From Pseudoalteromonas phenolica (lineage in GTDB: Bacteria > Pseudomonadota > Gammaproteobacteria > Enterobacterales > Alteromonadaceae), in assembly GCF_001444405.1 (NCBI RefSeq), contig NZ_CP013187.1:2108001-2172000 (forward strand): a DNA stretch of 64,000 nucleotides. Direction: 5' to 3'. The notes below the pieces were generated by a model, which saw nothing but the letters and a program-made list of their open reading frames with translations, was not told the origin of the DNA and made no database searches. Each line of letters opens with the position of its first letter. Positions within the stretch are counted from its first letter, which is position 1. This document shows, piece by piece, positions 43,488-52,052 of this stretch. A program made the translations under genes and the position numbers.

Positions 43488-44528
43488 TTAACTCAATTTT
43501 GATTCAGTCTCTTCGCCACTTCCTAACATGGTGGCTAACCATTGACCTTCTTCACTGTTTTCTAAGGCTATTTTTACAACCATAGTAAGAGGAACTGACA
43601 AAAGCATGCCGACAGTACCAAATAACCAGCCCCAAAAGATTAAAGAGAGAAACACGACTAAAGTTGACAAACCAAGCCCCTTTCCCATGTATTTGGGCTC
43701 AATAACATTACCCATAACCGTATTTATCGCCACATAACCGAGCGCAACAAAGCCACTCACTAAAGGACCTTGTGTGATAAGCGCGATTAAAACCGCAGGT
43801 ATTGCGGCAATAATAGAGCCGATATTTGGAATATAGTTTAATAAGAACGCGACAACGCCCCAAAGAACAAAGTAATCGACATCTAATATCCAAAGTAATA
43901 ACGCCGCGCAAAAACCTGTCGCCAGAGAAACCAAGGTTTTAATGGCCAAATAAGAATTAATGGATTCCAAAAACTTATCGATTTGCTTTTGTCGCATCTC
44001 GGGATCATCAAGAGCCAAGTGTACTTTTTTATTGATCATTGGTGCTTCAAATAGCATAAATACGACCGTCAAGATGATTAAGAAAATGTTGGCCATTGCC
44101 GCACCAAAACCTGTCAACATATTCGTTGCCATGTCGATCATCTTACCTGGGTCAAACAAAGAGATAAGCTGCTGTTTATCGATTAAAATATTGTATTGGG
44201 CAGCTGTATCTACCAACCAAACAAATCTGCCTTGAAGGTCCTCTCTATATTGTGGCAACTGTTGCGAAAAATCATTCAGAGATTGTCCAACAAGACCGGC
44301 AAGGCTAGACCCAACTGCAACTATCATGAGCATAATTAGCAAAATTGCGATACCTTTAGGCACTTTGTAACGAGCAAAAAAACGTAGTAGTGGATTACAG
44401 ATAATCGCGATGAATGCGGCGAGTATAAAAGGCACAATAATATCTGTTGCCAATTTAAGGCCCGCTAGCACGATAAACAGTGATGCGATGATCACCAAAC
44501 TTTTACTTAAACCTTGGAGTGACGACAC
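43488..44528 (-). CDS. AI-2E family transporter (PerM/TqsA-like)
   Basis: 346 residues. Membrane protein with about eight helices; AIICNPLLRFFARYKVPKGI, FFVLWGVVAFLLNYIPNIGS, IPAVLIALITQGPLV and GLGLSTLVVFLSLIFWGWLF are family signatures. Members export autoinducer-2 or work as Na+(Li+)/H+ antiporters; which holds here is unknown. Single gene. Confidence 0.9.
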   Translation of the reverse strand: MSSLQGLSKSLVIIASLFIVLAGLKLATDIIVPFILAAFIAIICNPLLRFFARYKVPKGIAILLIMLMIVAVGSSLAGLVGQSLNDFSQQLPQYREDLQGRFVWLVDTAAQYNILIDKQQLISLFDPGKMIDMATNMLTGFGAAMANIFLIILTVVFMLFEAPMINKKVHLALDDPEMRQKQIDKFLESINSYLAIKTLVSLATGFCAALLLWILDVDYFVLWGVVAFLLNYIPNIGSIIAAIPAVLIALITQGPLVSGFVALGYVAINTVMGNVIEPKYMGKGLGLSTLVVFLSLIFWGWLFGTVGMLLSVPLTMVVKIALENSEEGQWLATMLGSGEETESKLS

Positions 44529-44638
44529 TGAAATTCCTTCGAAAACAAGTTTACATTTATTCTACTTCAACAATACTTAATTGATCCATAAATGATTTTT
44601 TTCGTATCAAAACTAAATTAATGAGCTGAGGTTGTATA

Positions 44639-45535
44639 ATGAAAATTCTAATAACAGGCGCAACAGGATTAATTGGCTCAGCGCTTTGTAAATTGCTCTT
44701 CGAAACACACGAACTAGTTGTTCTAACTAGAGATATAAACAAATCGAAAAACTTATTACCAAGCTCTGTTGCCGCAATTGATAATCTCGAAGACATCAAT
44801 TTCGATGACTTAGATGCGGTAATTAATCTTGCTGGTGAACCTATCGCAGACAAACGCTGGAGTGCTCAGCAAAAGCAGAAAATTTTTCAGAGTCGGTTAA
44901 GTATCACTGAGGAAATTGTCAAAAAAATAAATGCCAGTGATGATCCTCCTAAGGTATTTATTTCGGGAAGCGCTATTGGGTTTTATGGTCGTCAACCTGC
45001 AGAGAATGTTATTACTGAATCATACTCATCAACTTACCCTGAATTTAGCCATCAACTCTGTAAACAATGGGAAGAACTCGCACTACAGGCACAATGTCCT
45101 GACGTGAGAGTCTGTTTGCTACGAACAGGTATTGTGCTTAGTAACCAAGGAGGAGCCTTGAACAAAATGCTCCCCCCTTTTAAGTTAGGATTGGGTGGAA
45201 AAATGGCGTCAGGTAAACAAATGATGTCTTGGATCCATATCGATGATATGGTCAATGCCATTTTATTTTTACTTGAGGACCAAGAGTCGCAAGGGGCGTT
45301 TAACCTGACAGCCCCCGAGCCTGTTAGCAACTCAGCCTTTACTGACATACTTGCAAAGACCTTAAAACGCCCTGCTTTATTTCCCATGCCTGAATTTGTT
45401 CTAAAACTACTCTTTGGAGAGATGTCAGATTTATTAATTTATGGGCAAAATGTCATCCCTGAAAAGCTTGAGCAGCAAGGCTTTGCATTTAAGCACAGGA
45501 ATCTTAATACTGCGCTTAATGATATTTTAAATTAA
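44639..45535 (+). CDS. YfcH-like NAD-dependent epimerase/dehydratase (TIGR01777 type)
   Basis: 298 residues. N-terminal Rossmann loop ILITGATGLIGSALCKLL, NLAGEPIADKRWSAQQKQ (family-specific), SGSAIGFYG and MSWIHIDDMVNAILFLL, C-terminal KRPALFPMPEFVLKLLFGEM. Matches E. coli YfcH/SulA-like cell-division-inhibitor homologues (extended SDR of unknown substrate). GAGG before the ATG. Ends before a terminator. Confidence 0.9.
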   Translation: MKILITGATGLIGSALCKLLFETHELVVLTRDINKSKNLLPSSVAAIDNLEDINFDDLDAVINLAGEPIADKRWSAQQKQKIFQSRLSITEEIVKKINASDDPPKVFISGSAIGFYGRQPAENVITESYSSTYPEFSHQLCKQWEELALQAQCPDVRVCLLRTGIVLSNQGGALNKMLPPFKLGLGGKMASGKQMMSWIHIDDMVNAILFLLEDQESQGAFNLTAPEPVSNSAFTDILAKTLKRPALFPMPEFVLKLLFGEMSDLLIYGQNVIPEKLEQQGFAFKHRNLNTALNDILN

Positions 45536-45582
45536 TCTCCTTCAATAGCCTTGCTCTTAGCCGTAATTTTGAAGGTCCAAAA

Positions 45583-45608
45583 AAAAAACCACGCAGTAGC
45601 GTGGTTTT
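45583..45608. terminator. bidirectional terminator, YfcH-like / DUF349
   Basis: ACCACGC-AGTA-GCGTGGT with nine or more A before and four T after; functions on both strands. Confidence 0.85.
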
Positions 45609-45630
45609 CTATTATAAAAATTATTTGTAT

Positions 45631-48300
45631 CTAAAGGAGCTTAAGCAGCCTTTCTGACTGTAATTCAGCTGAAGGCGTGTTTGATAAATATGCGGATAGA
45701 TAACAATCAAAATCTACATTTTGACCTTGTAATTTATCATCTAACATAGCAACTTGCTCGGCCATACGCTCAGGAGTTGTACTCTCATCATTCACTTTAT
45801 CAGATAAGAGCTCAAGTCTTAAAATAAGCTGCTCACTAGACAAGTCCACATCCGTTTTACTGATGAACTCAGCTGGGATCATAGAACCGTCTTTAAGCGC
45901 AACTTTTAAAGCATCGAATCTAGCGGCATTAGCAAGCTGCTCAAGCTCTACTAACTTTTGCTGTAATTCAGTAATGAATTTTTGAGCTTGCTTTTTCACT
46001 GCTGGCAGAAAGTCGATTTCAGATAATTGAGAAATCAGCTTTTTTATTTCAGCTTCGCTTCCGTTTTCAGAAAGCTGTGACTTAATTTCATCAAATTGTT
46101 TTTGTTGCTCTGAATTTAAAGTATCTTTTTCTGCTTTTTGAGACTCAAACTCTGCGCTGCGTTTAGCGAACACCTTATCATTATGCTCACGGAAAGCTTG
46201 CCATAACTGATTTTCTTTTTTGTTGCCTGCAAAGCCTATTTTTTGCCACTGCTTTTGAAGAGACTTTAACACATCACATGCTTGTGCAAGATCTTCGCTT
46301 TCAACTTGCTCTGCAGCAGTATTTACTAATGCCTGTTTCAATTGCGCATTGAGCTCATGCTGCGTTCGAATAGCATCTCCAATACATTTGGCTTGAACTT
46401 TAAATGCACTATTCAAAGACTTATAAATATCACTATCAACACTACCTGCAGCACGCCATTGTTTGTTCAACTTATTAAACTGACTTTCAAATTCTCGCCA
46501 ATTAAAACCTTCTAATGATGTATCTATTTCAGCAAGCTTTGTGATTTCTGAAATCAAATCTTCACGAGCGTGCTTTGCTTGTTCTCGCTGCTGTTCTTGC
46601 TCAGCAAAGAATTCGCGACAAGGTGCAAACAATACCTCAAGCTTTTCATCGAACTGCTTTGCTTGTGACTTCTCTTCGTCAGTATCAATTCGGCCTAATT
46701 CATGCCATTGTACACGCAGCTTCTTAACTAGCTCTGCGCGTTGTTTAGGCGCTAGATCACAGCTTTCAATATGTTCATCTAACACAGCTAAAAGCTCTAC
46801 ACGTTTTGGTGCTGACGCATACTTTTGCCAATCACGAATATCATCTAATTGTGCAGAAATTTGCTCTCTAAGTGGCTCAAGTTGGGCTTGGTTTGCTGTA
46901 GTTAAACGCTCATAGTGTTCGTTGAACCCTTTGAAGACACCGAATGCGACTTTACTTCTGCCTTGCTCAACTAGCCGTTGAACATCTTTGGCTTTACGTC
47001 TTGCTTGCTTAAGCTCATTTTGTTGCGCATCAAGTTGTTCAGCCATGGCGGCTTTAAACTGCTTGCTTAATGCACTAAGCTTTGCTTTAGCTGGTTTTTT
47101 TAGTGTGTTAGGTAATTGTTCAATAATGCCTTTCGCATTGTTGTAAGCCGACTTTTGCGAATTTAAAGTGTCATCAAGCTCACTCAACTCTGTTGATGGC
47201 GTGACATTCGCAAGTGCGTCAAGTGCAGTTTGGGCGGCTTGATTTGCAACAACCAGTTCAGGTAATTGCTTTAATTGACTTTCAAAGTCTGCAAGTGTGT
47301 CTAAATGCTTAACGAGCTCAACACTGTGCTCGCTTGATGTTATTTTACTACGTACTTGACTGAGCTGTGTCTCTAAATCCGCCTGTTTTGAAACATCTAG
47401 TTGCTCGAGTGCATTTACTAATGCTTGTTCAGCTAGATTCAATTGTGACTCAACTTCTGTCAGGAATACCGCTTTTTCTCGCTTCGCTTGCTCAGCTTTT
47501 TCTGCTGCTTCAAACTCAGTTTTCAAAGCAGTTAAATGTGAAGAGATACGCGCTTCTATTGTGCTGTACTTTTGTTGATTTTCTTTAACTGCTTCCTGAT
47601 CTAACCAAGATAGCTCTAGACCTTGCCACTGCTCAGTTAAAATACCGAATTGGTTGTTTACTTCTTTGTAATCGTGCTTGTCTCTAAGCGCATTAAGCTT
47701 AGCTAAAATCATTTTGACTTGCGCAAGTACTTCAGCCGGTTTTTCTTTTGCCAGTTTTTGTTGCTCAAGTGCTTGCTCAAGTGACGATTTTGCTTGGCCT
47801 TTCGCTGATTTTAATAACTGCTTTTGCAAACCGTATTGCTCGACCAAAGGTAAAAGCAACAACTGTAGCTGTTCGTCGTCTTGTTTAAAGCTCTGCTCTA
47901 TCAATTTAGGCTGAGCGAGACGTTTTAGTAATTTTACGCGGACTTCTAAGCTTGATTCAGAGAAAGCTAACTTTTCTAGCACTCGTTTCGATGCATATCG
48001 ATCTACATATTCTTGGCGAATAGTACCATCAAGCTCACTTTTACCGTTTAAGACTGCACTGCTAATATGTTGCTCAGCTAGATCTTTAAGGGCTTGATCT
48101 TGTTTATAAGCTTGCCACCAAAGACTCAAGCTGTTTAATTTGTTTAAGGCTTTTTGTCTGATTTCAGTCGAATTATCTTCTAATGCCATCGTCTTTAAAA
48201 CATCGGCATCCTTGTCTTGCTCTAGCTTATTAAGCGCCTGAAGTCTTACTTCAGTTTTTGGGTGTTTCCATTTTGGTGTAAATAGGTGTTTAAAGATCAT
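45631..48300 (-). CDS. large DUF349 protein (coiled coil with repeated helical domains)
   Basis: 889 residues from ATG 48300 (a GTG at 48306 is also in frame). N-terminal HEAT-like helical part (about 1-130; EVRLQALNKLEQDKDADVLK), then a series of DUF349 repeats of about 70 residues with the recurring W-x(2)-x-G and R-[EK] pattern: QWQGLELSWLD, QWHELGRIDTDEEKSQAKQF, QWRAAGSVDSDIYKSLNSAF, QWQKIGFAGNKKENQLWQAF. Function unknown; similar proteins are common in marine gammaproteobacteria. It overlaps the DUF1315 gene upstream by 11 bp, so they are coupled. Confidence 0.87.
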   Translation of the reverse strand: MIFKHLFTPKWKHPKTEVRLQALNKLEQDKDADVLKTMALEDNSTEIRQKALNKLNSLSLWWQAYKQDQALKDLAEQHISSAVLNGKSELDGTIRQEYVDRYASKRVLEKLAFSESSLEVRVKLLKRLAQPKLIEQSFKQDDEQLQLLLLPLVEQYGLQKQLLKSAKGQAKSSLEQALEQQKLAKEKPAEVLAQVKMILAKLNALRDKHDYKEVNNQFGILTEQWQGLELSWLDQEAVKENQQKYSTIEARISSHLTALKTEFEAAEKAEQAKREKAVFLTEVESQLNLAEQALVNALEQLDVSKQADLETQLSQVRSKITSSEHSVELVKHLDTLADFESQLKQLPELVVANQAAQTALDALANVTPSTELSELDDTLNSQKSAYNNAKGIIEQLPNTLKKPAKAKLSALSKQFKAAMAEQLDAQQNELKQARRKAKDVQRLVEQGRSKVAFGVFKGFNEHYERLTTANQAQLEPLREQISAQLDDIRDWQKYASAPKRVELLAVLDEHIESCDLAPKQRAELVKKLRVQWHELGRIDTDEEKSQAKQFDEKLEVLFAPCREFFAEQEQQREQAKHAREDLISEITKLAEIDTSLEGFNWREFESQFNKLNKQWRAAGSVDSDIYKSLNSAFKVQAKCIGDAIRTQHELNAQLKQALVNTAAEQVESEDLAQACDVLKSLQKQWQKIGFAGNKKENQLWQAFREHNDKVFAKRSAEFESQKAEKDTLNSEQQKQFDEIKSQLSENGSEAEIKKLISQLSEIDFLPAVKKQAQKFITELQQKLVELEQLANAARFDALKVALKDGSMIPAEFISKTDVDLSSEQLILRLELLSDKVNDESTTPERMAEQVAMLDDKLQGQNVDFDCYLSAYLSNTPSAELQSERLLKLL

Positions 48301-48571
48301 TTTCACTGAACCTAGCTATCTCATTTTCTTTTTTAAATTCTTGTTGTAGTTCTCTTTTTGACTTTTGCACCATTTCACCTTCTGCATTGATGGTGAATTG
48401 CTCATTAGTCTTGGCTACTTTAGCCTGGTAAAGCATAACAAGTTGTACTGTTTGCTCTTTTTGAGCTTCTGTCAGTGGAGTGCCATCAGGCCACTTACCT
48501 GTTGAGGCCCCATACTGCAAACGCTCAAATAATTCGGGTGTTAAATTATTTACTAAGCTGTCTATGTTCAT
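48290..48571 (-). CDS. YeaC family protein (DUF1315)
   Basis: 93 residues: LTPELFERLQYGASTGKWPD followed by GTPLTEAQKEQTVQLVMLYQ match E. coli YeaC (DUF1315). Mostly helical and acidic; function unknown. Sits directly between the zinc-ribbon gene (two bases before the ATG) and the DUF349 gene, with which it overlaps. Confidence 0.9.
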   Translation of the reverse strand: MNIDSLVNNLTPELFERLQYGASTGKWPDGTPLTEAQKEQTVQLVMLYQAKVAKTNEQFTINAEGEMVQKSKRELQQEFKKENEIARFSENDL

Positions 48572-48572
48572 G

Positions 48573-48899
48573 TCACTTTTTCTTTTTTAAATACACTAAA
48601 ATAATTCTGTTTATTAAATACCAAAGACAACCAACCGCAATGGCGCCTCTGGTTAACCACATTTCTATTGAGTCTGGTGTGGGTTGGCGAGAATAAAGAT
48701 ATAAGAAACCACCGAGGAAAAGGATCAATGCTAAGAAAGAGTGATTCATAAACATCTGCTGTTTTTTAACTCTTTTACGTGCAGCAATGCGAGCTAGTTG
48801 CTCTTCGCTGACTTCTCCGAGCTGAAGGTCACAGTGTGGACAAACCTTGTTTTTACTTGAAATAGACTCGTTACAACTTGGACAAGAAACTATTGCCAT
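48573..48899 (-). CDS. zinc-ribbon membrane protein
   Basis: 108 residues from ATG 48899, which has GGAG eight bases upstream; a longer frame to 48965 runs through the terminator and is rejected. N-terminal zinc ribbon CPSCNESISSKNKVCPHC (four Cys), a basic linker (EEQLARIAARKRVKKQQ), and two membrane helices (about 52-68 and 83-102). First gene of the three-gene set with DUF1315 and DUF349. Confidence 0.85.
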   Translation of the reverse strand: MAIVSCPSCNESISSKNKVCPHCDLQLGEVSEEQLARIAARKRVKKQQMFMNHSFLALILFLGGFLYLYSRQPTPDSIEMWLTRGAIAVGCLWYLINRIILVYLKKKK

Positions 48900-48919
48900 A
48901 TTTATGACTCCTGCTGATA

Positions 48920-48944
48920 CAAAAAAGGCGTCTCGAGGACGCCA
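48920..48944 (-). terminator. intrinsic terminator after the symporter gene
   Basis: GGCGTC-TCGAG-GACGCC, followed on the minus strand by six T. Only about 20 bp before the ribosome site of the zinc-ribbon gene. Confidence 0.82.
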
Positions 48945-48997
48945 TTTTACTCGTTTTTGTACCAAAAGTCTTTTACTAAGGTACGTTCAAAAACGAT

Positions 48998-50674
48998 TTA
49001 TTTTTCGTTTGGATGCTCTTTATTGAACTTATCCCAGTATTCAGTGACTGACTCTTTCATTTCTTTACGAAGTAAGAAAATACCGAATAAGTTAGGTAAG
49101 GTCATCACAACGATTGCAACTGCTGCAAGTTTCCAAACTAAAGTCGTGTCTGCAAATGATGCCCAGAAGAAGCCTGCAACATAAAATACTCGGTAAGGCA
49201 TCACTGACTTGCTACCAAGTAGATAAATCATTGCACGGTCGCCATAATAAGACCACGCAATTGCTGTCGAGAAAGCAAATAATAATAAGCCTATTGATAC
49301 GATATATTTACCATTTTCACCAAAAAAACCTCGGCTAAATGCTTTAGTTGTCAGCTCTGCAGAATGTACTAACGATTTACCTGTGATCATAATATCTTTG
49401 TCTACAGGCATACCATCTTTGATCTCAATAGTGCCCGTGTAAACGTGTTTTTCAGTTAAACCGAAGCGAACATCTTCAGCAATTGAGCGAGAATGAATAA
49501 TAGTAAACTCTTTCTCTACCGCTTTACCTTGAATAGAGTGTAACTCACCATTGAAAAGCTCAACACCATGATCTTTTTCATCATTTAGGTATTTGTATAG
49601 CGCTAGACGATCTTGCTCGTTATCTTCAGAATACTGACCTTGTAAAATAACCATGGACGAACGTTCAAACTGTGTTTCAAATTTTTCCGTCCACACACCT
49701 GAAGAAAGGATCACTAAACCGGTTAAAGTACAGATAATGATGGTATCGATGAAAGGTTCAAGAATTGACACCATACCTTCAGATACTGGCTCGTCCGCTT
49801 TCGCAGATGCGTGTGCAATGGGTGCAGAACCTTGGCCTGCTTCGTTTGAGAATAAACCACGGTTTACACCACGGTTGAAGGCGTAAGCAAATGATGCACC
49901 TAAGAAGCCACCTGCAGCTGCAGAACCTGAGAATGCGTCAGTGAAAACAGCAGCAAATGATGGAGCAATGTTTTCAATGTTGTAGAAGATTACAGCCAAT
50001 GCACCAATGATATAAACCGCTGCCATCAGTGGCACAACACGAGAAGTGATTGCGGCAATACGCTTGATGCCACCTAAAATAACAAGTGCAAGTAGGATAG
50101 ATAGCACACCACCTGTATGCCAAGGCTCAAAACCAAAGGTAGACTCCATACCCTGAGCAATATTATTAATTTGCGGCAGGCTACCTGTACCAAAAGAACT
50201 AATGACAGTGGCAACAGCAAACAATACAGCTAACCACTTCATATTCAAACGACGATCCATGTAATACATTGGACCACCAGCCATCGTGCCATCATCGGTT
50301 TTAACACGATACTTGTGAGATAGGGTCACCTCTACAAATTTAGTCGTCATACCGAAGAATGCAGTCATCCACATCCAAAATAATGCCGCTGGACCACCAA
50401 TTGAAATTGCCAGTGCCACACCACCGATATTACCAGTACCTACGGTGCCAGAAAGTGCAGTCGCAAGCGCTTGGAAGTGCGTTGTGTCACCTTCATGGCT
50501 TTTTTTATCAAACTTGCCGGTTACTACCTTACAAGCATGTTTGAAATATCTGATCTGTGGGAATTTAAGATAAATGGTGAAGAATAAACCCACACCAAGT
50601 AATACGTATGGGAACCAATCTGCCCCCCCCAACATGCCATCTAGAGAATCTAGAAATTGCCCAAATGCATCCAT
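48998..50674 (-). CDS. alanine/glycine:sodium symporter (AGCS family) with large insert
   Basis: 558 residues, against about 450 for usual AGCS proteins. The family signature (SGTVGTGNIGGVALAISIGG; AGGPMYYMD; FNRGVNRGLFSNEAGQGSAP) is intact. After the helix FIDTIIICTLTGLVILSSGV, a soluble segment of about 105 residues (330-437) is inserted before the symporter continues with ELTTKAFSRGFFGENGKYIV. It looks like a folded extramembrane module of mixed strands and helices. Na+-coupled uptake of alanine or glycine. Single transcript with a terminator. Confidence 0.9.
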   Translation of the reverse strand: MDAFGQFLDSLDGMLGGADWFPYVLLGVGLFFTIYLKFPQIRYFKHACKVVTGKFDKKSHEGDTTHFQALATALSGTVGTGNIGGVALAISIGGPAALFWMWMTAFFGMTTKFVEVTLSHKYRVKTDDGTMAGGPMYYMDRRLNMKWLAVLFAVATVISSFGTGSLPQINNIAQGMESTFGFEPWHTGGVLSILLALVILGGIKRIAAITSRVVPLMAAVYIIGALAVIFYNIENIAPSFAAVFTDAFSGSAAAGGFLGASFAYAFNRGVNRGLFSNEAGQGSAPIAHASAKADEPVSEGMVSILEPFIDTIIICTLTGLVILSSGVWTEKFETQFERSSMVILQGQYSEDNEQDRLALYKYLNDEKDHGVELFNGELHSIQGKAVEKEFTIIHSRSIAEDVRFGLTEKHVYTGTIEIKDGMPVDKDIMITGKSLVHSAELTTKAFSRGFFGENGKYIVSIGLLLFAFSTAIAWSYYGDRAMIYLLGSKSVMPYRVFYVAGFFWASFADTTLVWKLAAVAIVVMTLPNLFGIFLLRKEMKESVTEYWDKFNKEHPNEK

Positions 50675-50700
50675 GGAACATCCTCATTATTGTTATACAT

Positions 50701-50728
50701 AAAAGGTAGCACCCTGGCGCTACCTTTT
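50701..50728 (-). terminator. hairpin after the carboxypeptidase-like gene
   Basis: AAAAGGTAGC-ACCCTGGC-GCTACCTTTT; T-run on the minus strand. Confidence 0.75.
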
Positions 50729-50745
50729 GATTTTACTGTTGATTA

Positions 50746-51873
50746 TTATCTTAGTTTGTCTACAACCGAAACAATTGCAGCAAGCGTATCTTGACCGAAT
50801 TGGTATGAACGTCTGTCAGACCAACCGTAATATGGGTCTGGTAGATTCGCGTTATCTTTAAACGGCATTTCAATCGTATAAGCCAACGCTTTAAACGCCT
50901 CACCTACCGCACAAGATGCAACTGTTAAGTTAGCTTCACCTGGCGCATCTTTTGGATAGCCAAATTCATCTTGAAACTCAGGTGTAATAGTAAGCAATGC
51001 TGCTTTAAAATCGTTTTCTAATGATTCTAAACGTGCGTCATAACTTGGAATACCTTCACTACCGGCAACAAAGTTATAAGGCAATGCTTCATCACCATGA
51101 ATATCTAAATACATATCTAAGCCTGTGTCATGCATCTTATTTAACACATGGAAAACCTCTGGTGATTTTTCAAGGCTCGGTTCAGCCCACTCGCGGTTAA
51201 GGTTAACACCCACTGCGTTTGTACGAAGGTGACCACGAACACTGCCATCAGGGTTCATATTTGGAACAACATAGAAAACCGCTTTAGAAAGTAAAGCTGC
51301 TGCATGCGGGTCTTCGTCATCTAGAAGCTTGTGAAGTAAGCCCTCTACAAACCACTCTGCCATTGTCTCACCTGGGTGCTGACGAGCAGTGATCCAAATT
51401 TTCTTTTTACCTTCTTCAGGTTCACCAATTGTAAGCAAGCTAATGTCACGACCGTCTAGCGTTTCGCCAAGTGTTTCAATTTCACATGCATCATGGCTTT
51501 GCGCCCAATATAGTAAGTCTAAATGACGCTCATAACTATAAGGTGCGAAATAAGCAAAGTAGGTATGACTCTGTTCAGGTTCGAAATCAATTGTAAGAGT
51601 GCCGTTTTCATATGATGTCGGCACTCGGAACCAAGTTTGGCGATCATATGATGCTACAGCTTGATAGTCATCCCACCCTTCAGGGTAAGCTGATTTTTCT
51701 AGACCACCAATTTGCATTTTATGCTGTAAAAAAGGAGTGCTTTCTAAACGAAAATGGAACCACTGAAAAAATTCAGATTCATTATCATTGTTGATAGCTA
51801 GTTGAATATCGAGTGGCTCGTTGCTCGCAAGCACCTTGATATTACCACTGTCAAAATTACTGGTGATTTTCAT
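50746..51873 (-). CDS. M14 carboxypeptidase, cytosolic carboxypeptidase (CCP)-like
   Basis: 375 residues. N-terminal beta-domain of about 120 residues (EFFQWFHFRLESTPF, TYFAYFAPYSYERHLDLL) as in the CCP/AGBL branch, followed by the peptidase domain: RQHPGETMAEW (His and Glu zinc ligands), YVVPNMNPDGSVRGHLRTNA, GVNLNREW, MYLDIHGDEALPYNF (third zinc His), and catalytic Glu in YTIEMPFKD. Bacterial relatives have been linked to peptide or polyglutamate trimming; substrate unknown. ATG preceded by AAGG. Confidence 0.9.
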   Translation of the reverse strand: MKITSNFDSGNIKVLASNEPLDIQLAINNDNESEFFQWFHFRLESTPFLQHKMQIGGLEKSAYPEGWDDYQAVASYDRQTWFRVPTSYENGTLTIDFEPEQSHTYFAYFAPYSYERHLDLLYWAQSHDACEIETLGETLDGRDISLLTIGEPEEGKKKIWITARQHPGETMAEWFVEGLLHKLLDDEDPHAAALLSKAVFYVVPNMNPDGSVRGHLRTNAVGVNLNREWAEPSLEKSPEVFHVLNKMHDTGLDMYLDIHGDEALPYNFVAGSEGIPSYDARLESLENDFKAALLTITPEFQDEFGYPKDAPGEANLTVASCAVGEAFKALAYTIEMPFKDNANLPDPYYGWSDRRSYQFGQDTLAAIVSVVDKLR

Positions 51874-52011
51874 CCGTAACCTTCTTTTTATAAATTAACG
51901 ACGCAATAGTCGCAGACAAACATTAACTGTTTGTCTTTATCGTTTAGGAAGTGTAATTCACTTGTAAAAATTATATTTAAAGAGTATCACACCGATTTAA
52001 GTTCAAAAACT

Positions 52012-52039
52012 AAAAAAGCCAGCTAAAGCTGGCTTTTTA
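52012..52039 (-). terminator. terminator after gapdh
   Basis: AGCCAGCT-AA-AGCTGGCT flanked by A and T runs. Confidence 0.87.
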
Positions 52040-52052
52040 TTACTTTTCGCTA

